A stretch of DNA of 64,000 bases from an uncultured Alistipes sp. (GTDB lineage: Bacteria > Bacteroidota > Bacteroidia > Bacteroidales > Rikenellaceae): assembly GCA_949286165.1 (NCBI GenBank), contig CASDZK010000016.1, positions 111,173-175,172 of the forward strand. The letters are read 5' to 3'. A program made the translations under genes and the position numbers. Positions 1 through 8,734 of this stretch are shown piece after piece. Below the pieces are notes generated by a model. It did not search any database, was not told the DNA's origin, and was given only the letters and a program-made list of their open reading frames with translations. Each line of letters opens with the position of its first letter. Positions within the stretch are counted from its first letter, which is position 1.

Positions 1-799
1 TGAACGGATAGTCCACGTTGAGGTGAATATGGAAAAGAGGGTCCTCCGCCATCGGATAAAGTTCGTGATAGAAGTTCAGATAGTCCTCTTCTTTCAAGTC
101 CGTCGGTTTCCGGGTCCATAGAGGATGGATATCGTTGATGACGTTGTCTTCTTCCGTATCTACGTATTTGCCGTCTTTCCACTCTTGCTTTTTCCCGAAA
201 ACGATGGGAATCGGCAGGAAACGGCAATATTTCCGCAACAGTTCTCCGATTTTTTCTTTGGAGGCGAATTCGCTGCTGTCGTCTGCCAGATGCAGGACGA
301 TTTCGGTGCCCGTATCGGCTTTTTCCACCGGTTCCAACGTATATTCCGGCGATCCGTCGCAACTCCATTTAACGGCCTGGCTTCCTTCGCGATACGACTT
401 CGTGATCAGATCTACCCGGGAAGCGACCATGAACGACGAATAAAAACCCAGTCCGAAGTGTCCGATGATATTGGTTTTGTCTTTGTATTTTTCCAAAAAC
501 TCTTCCGCTCCGGAAAAGGCGATCTGGTTGATGTATTTTTCCACCTCTTCTGCCGTCATGCCTATTCCCATATCCGTTATCGTAACGGTTTTGGCGTCCG
601 GATCGACATTGACCGATACTTTCAGGTTCTCTACGTTCCCTTTGTATTCGCCCGTAGAAGCCAGCGTTTTTAATTTTTGGGTAGCGTCGATGGCGTTGGA
701 AACCAATTCACGAAGAAAGATGTCGTGTTCGGAATAGAGGAATTTTTTGATGATGGGGAAAATGTTTTCTGTGGTAACCCCGATTTTTCCGGTTTGCAT
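1..799 (-). CDS. htpG: Chaperone HtpG (Hsp90), N-terminal part; gene runs off the left edge
   Basis: Read on the minus strand from the ATG at 799, the protein begins MQTGKIGVTTENIF and continues with the Hsp90 N-terminal ATPase signature (FLRELVSNAIDA, with the conserved Asn that coordinates Mg-ATP). About 266 residues are in the window; the middle and C-terminal dimerisation domains lie beyond base 1. Hsp90 proteins are cytosolic ATP-dependent chaperones for late folding and stress protection. No terminator can be seen because the 3' end is missing. Family assignment is secure. Confidence 0.95.
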   Translation of the reverse strand, partial: MQTGKIGVTTENIFPIIKKFLYSEHDIFLRELVSNAIDATQKLKTLASTGEYKGNVENLKVSVNVDPDAKTVTITDMGIGMTAEEVEKYINQIAFSGAEEFLEKYKDKTNIIGHFGLGFYSSFMVASRVDLITKSYREGSQAVKWSCDGSPEYTLEPVEKADTGTEIVLHLADDSSEFASKEKIGELLRKYCRFLPIPIVFGKKQEWKDGKYVDTEEDNVINDIHPLWTRKPTDLKEEDYLNFYHELYPMAEDPLFHIHLNVDYPF

Positions 800-1005
800 G
801 TTTTATCTGTTTTTTTAATTATTAAGCTCGATAAGTCCCGTAAAATATACGGGATAACTTGGCGTCGAATATCAAAGAATATGCCACTTGCGGAATTGTG
901 ACATTTTGTCAGAACCGGTGTGTCCTGCTCTGACAAATCCGTATCCAGTCGTATGATCGGAACGGGCGAACCGGCGGAATGACGGTTATTTGCTATATTT
1001 ACCGA
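800..1005. other. Divergent intergenic region between htpG and the laccase-domain gene
   Basis: About 200 AT-rich bases separate the two divergent starts. Both promoters should lie here, but I see no convincing TTTG/TAnnTTTG pair or heat-shock-type inverted repeat. Confidence 0.5.
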
Positions 1006-1803
1006 ATGGAAAAGATAGATAACGGTATTTTCCGATTTTATCGGTTTGAAAATTTAGGAAGGGAATCGGGGATTCTTCACTTCGTATCCTCTTCGGACGG
1101 GAATATCGGATTGGGCGGAGACGAGTCGAAAATCGCTTTGGGTAATAGGAGAAGGTTGGCAGCGTCCGTGGGATTTGATTCGTCGCGGATGGTATTGGCC
1201 CGTCAGGTGCATGGTGCGAATATCGCCGTTGTGACGGAGCGGGACGTCGGGAAGGGGGCACAGGACGACGGTTCCCGATTGGACTGTGCGGATGCTTTGA
1301 TTACGGATGTTCCGGAAATTTGTCTGACGATACTTACGGCCGATTGCGTGCCTTTGTTGTTATACGATCCGGCAAGCCTTGCGGTGGCTGCCGTGCATGC
1401 TGGGTGGCGGGGAACCGTTGCGGGAATTGCGGAAAAAACCGTGGAACGCATGGTTGAAGTGTTCGGCAGTCGACCGGAGGATATGCTGGCGGGTATAGGT
1501 CCTTCGATCGGGTCGTGCTGTTTTGAAGTGGGGGACGAAGTGGCCGGGCGGCTGAAGGCGAAGTGTCCCGGAACGTGCCGGTCGGCTATGAACGGAACTT
1601 CCGGGAAGTATTTTGCGGATCTTTGGCGCGCTAACCGGCAACAACTGATCGGAGCGGGCCTTGTTCCCGCCCGGGTGGAAACGGCCGGATTATGCACGGC
1701 CTGCCCTTCTTCGGATTTCTTTTCGCATCGACGCAGTGGCGGCAGTTACGAACGGTTCGGCAGCGGCATTGTTTTGAAGAGGAAAGATGCACCGGGGAAA
1801 TAG
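1006..1803 (+). CDS. pgeF: Laccase-domain (YfiH/PgeF/LACC1) purine nucleoside-modifying enzyme
   Basis: The 265-residue product belongs to the laccase-domain multicopper family. Visible conserved blocks are RQVHGANI, LTADCVPLLLYD, HAGWRGTVAGIAEKT and GPSIGSCCFEVG; their His and Cys residues form the Zn/Cu active site. Characterised family members act on adenosine and inosine (deaminase/phosphorylase activity), and PgeF also removes mis-incorporated residues from peptidoglycan precursors. A longer start at 979 is possible, but MEKIDNG at 1006 fits the family N-terminus better. The enzyme is cytosolic with no signal peptide and is monocistronic here. Confidence 0.85.
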   Translation: MEKIDNGIFRFYRFENLGRESGILHFVSSSDGNIGLGGDESKIALGNRRRLAASVGFDSSRMVLARQVHGANIAVVTERDVGKGAQDDGSRLDCADALITDVPEICLTILTADCVPLLLYDPASLAVAAVHAGWRGTVAGIAEKTVERMVEVFGSRPEDMLAGIGPSIGSCCFEVGDEVAGRLKAKCPGTCRSAMNGTSGKYFADLWRANRQQLIGAGLVPARVETAGLCTACPSSDFFSHRRSGGSYERFGSGIVLKRKDAPGK

Positions 1804-1839
1804 ACGGATTGCTCTCGAAAGCAAGACGGATGAACCGGT

Positions 1840-1971
1840 TTATTCGGTCTTCTCGGCATTGTTCTTGGATTTCCAGCTTCGCCGTAAAGACAAACCTACC
1901 GGAATAGCCAGTACGATCAATGCAACTAATCCGCTCGCGATTACTAAAAATCGAAAAGAGTGTATTTCCAT
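1840..1971 (-). CDS. Small single-pass membrane protein, 43 aa, hypothetical
   Basis: A short minus-strand frame begins at the ATG at 1971 and stops at TAA 1840-1842. The product is 43 residues: a short polar start, about 20 hydrophobic residues (FLVIASGLVALIVLAIPVG), then a basic tail (LRRSWKSKNN). This is the usual build of a one-helix inner membrane peptide with a positive-inside C-terminus. It lies between two convergent genes and has no recognisable family. No strong ribosome binding site is visible, which is normal in Bacteroidota. The neat helix plus charge pattern is the only support. Confidence 0.45.
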   Translation of the reverse strand: MEIHSFRFLVIASGLVALIVLAIPVGLSLRRSWKSKNNAEKTE

Positions 1972-2048
1972 GGGAATAAAAATTAGCGTTCAAAATTAAC
2001 GTTTTTTTCGAAATTTCCGCTTGTCTCGAAACGGGCTTTTTCAACGGG

Positions 2049-2948
2049 CTATCGTTTCCCCAGCAGATGATACCGTTCCACGGCTTCGTGTTTGTGGCCG
2101 GTATCCAAGTGCGTGTATATTTCCGTGGTAAGAATGCTTTCGTGTCCCAGCATTTCCTGGACCAACCGTATATCGGCCCCTCCTTTTACCAGATGAGTGG
2201 CGAAGGAGTGTCTGAAGGTATGGGGACTGACGTTTTTTTCGATGCCTGCAGCAGCAACGGCTTCCTTGATAATCAGAAAAAGCATGACACGGGAAAGGGG
2301 TTTCCCCCGGTTGTTCAGAAAAACGAATTCGGCGTTTTTTCGATCGATGGCCATTGTTTTTCGTTGTTGCAGATAAAAACCCACCTGTTCTATGGCTTGC
2401 CGGTGGATCGGCACGAGCCGTTGCTTGTCTCCTTTTCCTGTGACCCGTATGTAGCCGTCGTCGAAAAACAGGTCGCCCAGTTGCAAGGCAACCAGTTCGC
2501 TGGCTCGCAAACCGCATCCGTACAAGATTTCCAGCATGGCCCTGTTGCGATGTCCGAACGGTTGGGAAAGGTCGATGGAATACAATATCCGGTCTATTTC
2601 GTCGGCGGTCAGAACGTCCGGGATTTTTCGCCGGATTTTCGGCGTTTCGACCAGTTCCGTGGGCAGTTGCTCTATTTTGTCGTACACATACAGGTAATTG
2701 AAAAAGCTTTTGATTCCGCTGACGGTTCTCGCCCGCGTCGTTCCCGAGGTTCCCCGGTCGTATAATCCGGCGATGAAATGTTCGATGTCGTCGTGTGTGA
2801 CCTGCTGGATCTTCTTGTTCGAATCCTGCCGGATAAAACGGCAAAACTGTTCTATGTCGCGCATGTAGGCCTCTATGCTGTTGGCGGATAGTTTCTTTTC
2901 CAGCAGCAGATAGCTTTTGTATTCCAGCAGTTGTTCGTTCCAGTCCAT
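2049..2948 (-). CDS. xerD: Site-specific tyrosine recombinase XerD/XerC family
   Basis: This 299-residue protein has the usual two-part build: an N-terminal SAM-like core-binding domain (about residues 1-90) and a C-terminal catalytic domain. The complete catalytic set is visible: R148 in YGCGLRASEL, K172 in TGKGDKQR, H243 and R246 in HTFRHSFATHL, H269 in MLGHE, and the nucleophile Y278 in EIYTH. XerD acts with XerC at dif to resolve chromosome dimers at division. Length and full active site argue for the housekeeping enzyme rather than a phage integrase. XerC and XerD cannot be separated with certainty from sequence alone. Confidence 0.9.
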   Translation of the reverse strand: MDWNEQLLEYKSYLLLEKKLSANSIEAYMRDIEQFCRFIRQDSNKKIQQVTHDDIEHFIAGLYDRGTSGTTRARTVSGIKSFFNYLYVYDKIEQLPTELVETPKIRRKIPDVLTADEIDRILYSIDLSQPFGHRNRAMLEILYGCGLRASELVALQLGDLFFDDGYIRVTGKGDKQRLVPIHRQAIEQVGFYLQQRKTMAIDRKNAEFVFLNNRGKPLSRVMLFLIIKEAVAAAGIEKNVSPHTFRHSFATHLVKGGADIRLVQEMLGHESILTTEIYTHLDTGHKHEAVERYHLLGKR

Positions 2949-3096
2949 GCCCTTCGCGTGATTGAATGAAGAAACATTTCAAAGAAAAAAAATTAATTTT
3001 GTATAAACAAATCGGTAAAGCCGGCGGAGAAGGGCGAGAGAAGTCCCGAACTGTCCGGAAAAGTCCCGAAGAGTCTAATTGTATTACATCGCGCTT

Positions 3097-4425
3097 ATGA
3101 AAAGAATTTTCAGTTTCTTTCTGCCGTTTTTGTTGTTTCTTTCTTTCCTGTCTTTTCCCGGTCGGCCGGCGGTCGGGCAGGTACGGTCCGAACAAAGTTT
3201 GTCCTTGTTGGAAGATCGGTTGTCCCGGATGGAAGGAGTTACGAAGGTGGAGCGTATCGCCAGCAACAAATTCGATGAGAAATATGTGGTAACCGTCGTT
3301 CAGCCGTTGGATCATTCCAAGCCGGAAGCAGGTTCCTTTTCCCAACGTTTCATCGTTTCCCATGCGGGTTTCGACGCGCCTACCGTATTGGTTACGGAGG
3401 GATATCGGGGCGATTACGGCCTGAATCCGAACTATCGGGAAGAGATATCGGAACGGTACGGGACGAATATGGTTTTCGTGGAACACCGTTTTTTCTCCGA
3501 ATCGACGCCGAAACCCCGCGACTGGCAATACCTTACGGCGGAAAATTCGGCGTACGATTTGCACCGTATCCGTACCTTGATGGCGCAAATTTATCCGGGG
3601 AAATGGATCGCGACCGGAATCAGCAAGGGAGGGCAGACCACGATTATTTACCGGACCTTTTTCCCGGACGATGTGGATATTTCCGTCCCTTATGTAGCTC
3701 CGGTTTGTTTCGGCGTGGAGGATGGCCGACACGAACCTTTTATTCGGGCTTGCGGAACTCCGGAAGATCGGATAAAGATACACTCCTTTCAGGGAGAGGT
3801 ACTTTCCCGAAAGACGGAAATTTTGCCCATACTCGATTCTTTGTCGAAGGTGCAGGGGCTTACCTATAAAATTCCTTTGGAAGAAGTGCTCGACTATATG
3901 GTGTTGGAATATTCGTTCGCTTTATGGCAATGGGGAACTCCGACTACGCTGATTCCGGATACTTCCGCCGGTACATCGGAACTGTTCCGGCATTTGGTCC
4001 AGGTGGCGGGTCCCGATTATTTCGCCGTGTCCGAAGAACCTTCTTTTTTCGTACAGGCGGCGAAGGAACTGGGGTACTACGGCTATGACACCAAACCGTT
4101 TAAGAAATGGCTGACGATTCGTTCCGCCAAAGGATATTTGCACGGTATTTTCTTGCCGGACGATGCCGCGGATGTTCGATTCAGTTCCGTTTTGCATAAG
4201 AGAATTTATAAATATCTGAAACATAACGATCCCCGGATGATATGCATTTATGGCCAGTACGATCCGTGGACCGCCGCGGGACTCGACGATAAGTTGTTTG
4301 CCGGCAAGTCCAATATGATGAAAGTGGTGGAACCGGGAGGGAGCCATCGGGCGCGTATCGGGACGTTGCCGCCGGAACAGGCGGAACAAGTCTGGAGCGT
4401 TTTGGACAAGTGGTTGAAAGAATAA
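3097..4425 (+). CDS. Secreted S37-family serine peptidase (prolyl/tripeptidyl aminopeptidase type)
   Basis: The start at 3097 gives a clear signal peptide (MKRIFSFFLPFLLFLSFL). The 442-residue product has an alpha/beta-hydrolase core with the nucleophile elbow GISKGGQ, Ser at residue 176, of the PS-10/S37 peptidase family known from Streptomyces tripeptidyl aminopeptidase. A late GGSH motif near the C-terminus supplies the likely catalytic His, and the IYGQYDPWT segment carries the likely Asp. Probably periplasmic, releasing short N-terminal peptides. It lies 25 bases upstream of prmA, so the two may share a transcript. Confidence 0.8.
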   Translation: MKRIFSFFLPFLLFLSFLSFPGRPAVGQVRSEQSLSLLEDRLSRMEGVTKVERIASNKFDEKYVVTVVQPLDHSKPEAGSFSQRFIVSHAGFDAPTVLVTEGYRGDYGLNPNYREEISERYGTNMVFVEHRFFSESTPKPRDWQYLTAENSAYDLHRIRTLMAQIYPGKWIATGISKGGQTTIIYRTFFPDDVDISVPYVAPVCFGVEDGRHEPFIRACGTPEDRIKIHSFQGEVLSRKTEILPILDSLSKVQGLTYKIPLEEVLDYMVLEYSFALWQWGTPTTLIPDTSAGTSELFRHLVQVAGPDYFAVSEEPSFFVQAAKELGYYGYDTKPFKKWLTIRSAKGYLHGIFLPDDAADVRFSSVLHKRIYKYLKHNDPRMICIYGQYDPWTAAGLDDKLFAGKSNMMKVVEPGGSHRARIGTLPPEQAEQVWSVLDKWLKE

Positions 4426-4450
4426 TTTCTTAGCTGAAAAACAGAGGGTT

Positions 4451-5293
4451 ATGGAGTATTATGAATTGAAGATTACTTTTCCTGAAGTAGTGGAGGAAGA
4501 GGATACCGGAATAATCGTCGCCGAATTGGGCGATTTGGGTTTCGATAGCTTTCAACAGGAAGAAAATGTCCTGAACGGATATGTTTCCGCGGTATCTCTT
4601 GAAGAGCGCAGGACGGAGATCGATGCTTATATTCGAACGTTGGAGGCCGATTTGCTGAAGTGCGAATGGTCGAAAATGGAGAATATCGACTGGAACGAGG
4701 TTTGGGAATCCAATTTCGAACCGATTCAGGTCGGGGATTTATGTTGTGTCCGGGCTCCGTTCCATCAACCCGGTACCTGCCGTTACGATATCGTAATCAT
4801 GCCTAAAATGTCTTTCGGAACCGGCCATCATGCGACTACCTATCTGATGATCGAAAATATGTTCCGGATGGATATTCAGGGGAAAAACGGTTTGGACATG
4901 GGATGCGGTACCGGTATCTTGGCGATTCTGGCCGTAAAGTTGGGAGCTGCTTTTATGGATGCTGTCGATATCGACGATTGGGCTGTGGAAAACAGTCGGG
5001 AAAATACGAAAGCGAACGGTACGGACCGTCGAATTTCCGTGATGCAGGGAGACGCTTCCCGCTTGCATGCCACGCATTACGATTTTATCTTGGCCAATAT
5101 CAACCGGAATGTGCTGTTGCAGGATATGGGAACTTATGCGTCCTGTCTGGAACCGGGCGGAGAGATGCTTCTCAGCGGTTTTTTGGAACCGGATGTACCG
5201 GCTATCGTCGATTGTGCCGGGAAACAAGGGTTGAAACTCGTCGATCATCGGGAGAAAGACGGATGGCAGCTTGTTCGGGTCCGCAAGGCGTGA
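4451..5293 (+). CDS. prmA: Ribosomal protein L11 methyltransferase
   Basis: The 280-residue protein matches PrmA in length and plan: an N-terminal substrate-recognition part followed by a class I SAM-dependent methyltransferase domain. The SAM-binding glycine loop MGCGTGILAILAVKLGA is clear, followed by an acidic VDIDDWAV segment, and the motif IV region is FILANINRNVL. The preceding MSFGTGHHATT is a PrmA hallmark. It trimethylates ribosomal protein L11 in the cytosol. The gene converges on the GH43 gene after a short gap holding a 6-bp hairpin (5303-5318) without a T run. Confidence 0.92.
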   Translation: MEYYELKITFPEVVEEEDTGIIVAELGDLGFDSFQQEENVLNGYVSAVSLEERRTEIDAYIRTLEADLLKCEWSKMENIDWNEVWESNFEPIQVGDLCCVRAPFHQPGTCRYDIVIMPKMSFGTGHHATTYLMIENMFRMDIQGKNGLDMGCGTGILAILAVKLGAAFMDAVDIDDWAVENSRENTKANGTDRRISVMQGDASRLHATHYDFILANINRNVLLQDMGTYASCLEPGGEMLLSGFLEPDVPAIVDCAGKQGLKLVDHREKDGWQLVRVRKA

Positions 5294-5352
5294 GAATCTG
5301 GTTCGGACCGACGGGTCCGTGCCAGGTCTGAAGGGGGGGCGGATCGTTCCGG

Positions 5353-6975
5353 TCATCGCGGGTTTTTTCGCCCCGGTCCGTCGAAATCGTATTCGAACCG
5401 GTCGAAGTAAACGGTTCCGGCATTCTCAAGCTCATTATAGGCGAATAGTCCTATCCGGGCGCCTTTCCAGTCGCTTGAATGCAGGGCGAACGGAGCCCCG
5501 CAGGGAAGGAATGTTCTATTGTTGCTGCTGTAATACATGCGGTGACGGTTGGTCAGGGCGTCGAACGATATTTTCAGATAGAGGGGACGCGAGGCCGGGC
5601 ATTCGATAATCCGTTCGTATTTGCCGTTTTGTTCCGTGTAAATATAATTTTTCCCTTCGGTTCTATGGATTCCTACGGCGTGCCATTCACTGCCGATACC
5701 GCATAATCCCGCTTTTTGTCCTTCGGCCATTTCCCGGAAATCGATTTTGACGGAAGCCTCGCCGATATATCCCGTTATTTTTTGGGTCAGCGTGTTTTTG
5801 GCGTTCCGCAGTCCCGATGCCTGCAAGGCTTGTAACGTCAGCCAGCCCCGCCGGGAGGTCAAGGAGAGGTTTTCCGGAACGGGGTTATGGTTGAACTGCC
5901 ATTGCTTTCCTAATTCAGGCGCGGAAAAGTCGTCGCTGGCTTGCGGCGCCGTAATCGGTTGCTTTTTCCCTTGTATCGGTTTTTCCCAGGTGCGCACCGG
6001 TTCGCCGATACCGTTGCCGTCGTTGTCCGCACCGATAAACGGCCATCCGTCTTCCCATTCGACCGGTTGTAAATGCACGACTCTGCCCAACGGCTCGCGG
6101 GACTGGAAATGATAAAACCACCACGTTCCGTCCGGAGTATCTACCAACGCGCCCTGATGCGGTCCGTTGACCGGAGTGTCGCCTTGTTCCAGTACGATCT
6201 TCCTTTCAAAGGGACCGTAGATATTTTTCGACCGGAGAATCGTTTGCCAGCCTGTGCTGACTCCCCCTTCGGGAATGCTGAAATAGTAATAGCCGTCTTT
6301 TCGGAAAATTTTGGTCCCTTCGGCCACCGGACCGGTGTAAACGGTTTTTCCCTCATCCAGAAGGCGGGTACCGTCCGGACTCATCTTGTGCAGAATGATC
6401 GGCCCGGCTCCCAACTGGCTGCGACCCAGATAGGCTTGTCCATCTTCGTCCCAGAACGGGCAGGGATCTTCCCAGCCCGATACTTTTTTGACATGGACTA
6501 ACGGACTCCACGGTCCGGCCGGATTTTCGGCGGTGGACATGAAGAGTCCTTCTTGAGGTGTGCAGAAAAAAATCCAGAATTTCCCGTCGTGATATCGCAA
6601 GGCCGGCGCCCAGGAACCGTTGCCGTAACGTTCGAGGCGATCGTATTCCGGGAAATCGAACCGGTCATAGACTTGTCCGATGATTTTCCAATTGACCATG
6701 TCGTCCGATTCGAGTACCGGCATGCCGATATAATGGAATTCGGAACAAATCATGTAGTATTTGTTCCCGACCCGGATGACGTCCGGGTCGGAATAGTCGG
6801 CGTTCAGGATCGGGTTGGCGTAATATCCGTTTCCCAGATCGCCCCAGGATTGCGCCGATGTATCCCGTATCGTTGCGGGTGTATTTCCGGAACTTCCGCC
6901 CGAAGCGGAAAACGCGGTAATCCAGCAAATGAGTAGAAAAAGATATTTTGTCGTTCGGGTAAGTTGGCAGATCAT
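5353..6975 (-). CDS. Secreted glycoside hydrolase family 43 enzyme with C-terminal beta-sandwich
   Basis: The start at 6975 begins a signal peptide (MICQLTRTTKYLFLLICW). The 540-residue product opens with a GH43 five-bladed propeller. Its acidic motifs are visible: YSDPDVIRVGNKYYM (base Asp), GWEDPCPFWDEDG (pKa-modulating Asp) and AEGTKIFRKDGYYYF (acid Glu). From about residue 330 comes a beta-sandwich of the xylosidase C-terminal type. Likely a periplasmic or surface beta-xylosidase or arabinofuranosidase; substrate unknown. The frame continues open upstream into a DUF1648 sequence, but the signal peptide makes 6975 the natural start. Confidence 0.82.
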   Translation of the reverse strand: MICQLTRTTKYLFLLICWITAFSASGGSSGNTPATIRDTSAQSWGDLGNGYYANPILNADYSDPDVIRVGNKYYMICSEFHYIGMPVLESDDMVNWKIIGQVYDRFDFPEYDRLERYGNGSWAPALRYHDGKFWIFFCTPQEGLFMSTAENPAGPWSPLVHVKKVSGWEDPCPFWDEDGQAYLGRSQLGAGPIILHKMSPDGTRLLDEGKTVYTGPVAEGTKIFRKDGYYYFSIPEGGVSTGWQTILRSKNIYGPFERKIVLEQGDTPVNGPHQGALVDTPDGTWWFYHFQSREPLGRVVHLQPVEWEDGWPFIGADNDGNGIGEPVRTWEKPIQGKKQPITAPQASDDFSAPELGKQWQFNHNPVPENLSLTSRRGWLTLQALQASGLRNAKNTLTQKITGYIGEASVKIDFREMAEGQKAGLCGIGSEWHAVGIHRTEGKNYIYTEQNGKYERIIECPASRPLYLKISFDALTNRHRMYYSSNNRTFLPCGAPFALHSSDWKGARIGLFAYNELENAGTVYFDRFEYDFDGPGRKNPR

Positions 6976-7538
6976 CGGAGTAAAATGTGTAAATTCGGGA
7001 TAAAGATAGTAAAATATGGGCTTTTTGAAAATACCGTTTTTTCGGATGGATTTCGCGAAGTCGTCTACCTCTTCTTTCTCGGTTGTCCGACCGTTGTAGA
7101 CGACGACCGTTATGGTCGAAAGCAACGGGAAACCCAAAAATCCGAATGCGCTCGGTCGCATTCCCGTCAGCCATATCGTTTTGAAGGCAATCCAGCCGAA
7201 CAGAAGGGCCAAAGCCAGGTTGAGATATTGCATCGTTATTTTCGTGTGAATGACATATCGAAGAGCCTTCGGGGGCGAACCTGCCGGTTGATGCGGAACC
7301 GGCAGGTCGGATAAAAAGGTCAGACCGGCGGATAGCAAGGTCGCTACTAAGGGTAGAAGCAGCACGTATTTCTTACTGCCGAATCCGTTCGCTTCTCCTG
7401 CCGCATTGTAATGTATAGGGACGGTTTCCGGCAAATTCGAATAATTGAACGCGACGACTGCCCATGTCGCCGCTAAAACGGACCAAACGGCAAGCTCTGT
7501 CGGCGATGTCGGAAAAACGACTTTTTTGTGTGACGCAT
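6976..7538 (-). pseudogene. DUF1648 membrane protein, 5' frameshift and no own stop codon
   Basis: The translated core contains the DUF1648 signature LPETVPIHYNAAGEANGFGSK followed by two or three hydrophobic segments. Family members begin with one more membrane helix. That helix (WSVLAATWAVVAFNY) is present in frame upstream, but no ATG lies in that frame; the only good ATG (7538, MRHTKK) is one base out of frame, joined through a run of six A (7522-7527, T on the plus strand). Adding one A would restore a continuous start. At the 3' end there is no stop before the GH43 signal peptide, so the frames merge. This is either a decayed gene, a phase-variable start or a sequencing error. Confidence 0.6.
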
Positions 7539-7596
7539 AGCTGTTCGAAATCGTTAAGGATTACGAACAAAAGTAACGATTGAGAGAAAAAGATAC

Positions 7597-7629
7597 AAAA
7601 GAGAGTCGAAGAAATCCGGCTCTCTTTTT
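7597..7629 (-). terminator. Hairpin terminator after fabH and tRNA-Arg
   Basis: Inverted repeat AAAAGAGAG / CTCTCTTTT with a 14-base loop. On the minus strand it lies just after the tRNA and ends in a short T run, so it can end the plsX-fabH-tRNA transcript. Confidence 0.55.
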
Positions 7630-7634
7630 CTCTG

Positions 7635-7706
7635 TAGCTTCGCCGAGACTCGAACTCGGATTTTCGGTTTAGGAAACCAACGTTCTATCCCTTGAACTAC
7701 AAAGCC
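7635..7706 (-). tRNA. tRNA-Arg (anticodon CCT)
   Basis: The minus strand folds into a complete cloverleaf: acceptor GGCTTTG paired with CGAAGCT, D stem GTTC/GAAC, anticodon stem TTGGT/ACCGA around loop TTCCTAA, and T stem CCGAG/CTCGG around TTCGAGT. The anticodon CCT reads AGG. CCA is not encoded. Confidence 0.93.
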
Positions 7707-7720
7707 CCTATGATAGACGA

Positions 7721-8734
7721 CTATTTCTTTGCCATCGTAGCCCCGTCGTAAGCCCATTTCAAATAAATGGCTCCCCAAGTAAATCCGCCTCCGAAAGAAG
7801 CGAAAATCAGGTTGTCGCCGATTTTCAACCGGCGTTCGTAATCCCATAAACAAAGGGGCAGGGTAGCAGCCGTCGTATTCCCGTATTCGGTAATGTTGAT
7901 CATGCATTTGTCTTTGGGAATCCCCATTCGGTTGGCGGTAGCGTCGATGATTCGCAAATTGGCCTGATGAGGAACCAGAAAACTGATATCGTCGGCCGTC
8001 AGATTGTTTTTTTGCATCAAAGCCACGGCGGTATCGGCCATATGCGATACGGCTGCCTTGAATACGGCCGGTCCTTCCTGATATACGTAATGCCATCCGT
8101 TTTTTACGGTCTCTTCCGTAGCCGGATATACCGAACCGCCGGCTTTCATGTGAAGGTGTTTCCCGCCGGAACCGTCCGAATGTAGCATGGCATCGATCAA
8201 TCCCAAACCGTTTTTATTGGGTTCCATCAATACGGCTCCCGCGCCGTCTCCGAAAATGGGACAGGTAGTGCGATCGGTATAATCGATGATGGAAGACATT
8301 TTGTCAGCGCCGATCAGGATTACTTTTTGGTATTTTCCGCTTTCGATAAAGGCCGCCGCCGTTTGCAAACCGAACAGGAATCCGCTGCATGCCGCGCTCA
8401 TATCGAAAGCGAAGGCTTTTTTCATGCCTACCTTGTCGCAAACGATATTTGCCGTGGAGGGAAAAGCCATGTCCGGAGTTACGGTCGCGCAGATGACCAG
8501 ATCGATGTCCATGGGATCCACCGAGGTTTTTTCCAACAGGTCCAGAACCGCTTTGGCGGCCATGTTGGAAGTGCCTTTTCCTTCTCCTTTCAGAATATGT
8601 CGTTTTTTTATACCGATCCGCGACATAATCCACTCGTCGGAGGTATCCACCATTTGGCTTAATTCGAAATTATCCAGAATATATTTGGGCAAATATCCGC
8701 CGACTCCTGTGATTGCTGCTGTCGTTTTTTTCAT
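7721..8734 (-). CDS. fabH: 3-oxoacyl-ACP synthase III
   Basis: The 337-residue thiolase-fold enzyme carries the FabH catalytic triad: Cys in DMSAACSGF, His in VPHQANLRI and Asn in EYGNTTAAT. It condenses acetyl-CoA with malonyl-ACP to start fatty acid synthesis in the cytosol. I place the start at 8734, where its ATG overlaps the TGA of plsX (ATGA), a sign of translational coupling; a start two codons earlier is possible. The order rpmF-plsX-fabH is the classic arrangement linking ribosome and membrane lipid synthesis. Confidence 0.95.
   Translation of the reverse strand: MKKTTAAITGVGGYLPKYILDNFELSQMVDTSDEWIMSRIGIKKRHILKGEGKGTSNMAAKAVLDLLEKTSVDPMDIDLVICATVTPDMAFPSTANIVCDKVGMKKAFAFDMSAACSGFLFGLQTAAAFIESGKYQKVILIGADKMSSIIDYTDRTTCPIFGDGAGAVLMEPNKNGLGLIDAMLHSDGSGGKHLHMKAGGSVYPATEETVKNGWHYVYQEGPAVFKAAVSHMADTAVALMQKNNLTADDISFLVPHQANLRIIDATANRMGIPKDKCMINITEYGNTTAATLPLCLWDYERRLKIGDNLIFASFGGGFTWGAIYLKWAYDGATMAKK

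Noticed and set aside
7373..7570. 65-codon minus-strand frame overlapping the DUF1648 start
   Set aside because: It begins at a TTG and encodes no recognisable protein; the DUF1648 motif lies in a different frame.
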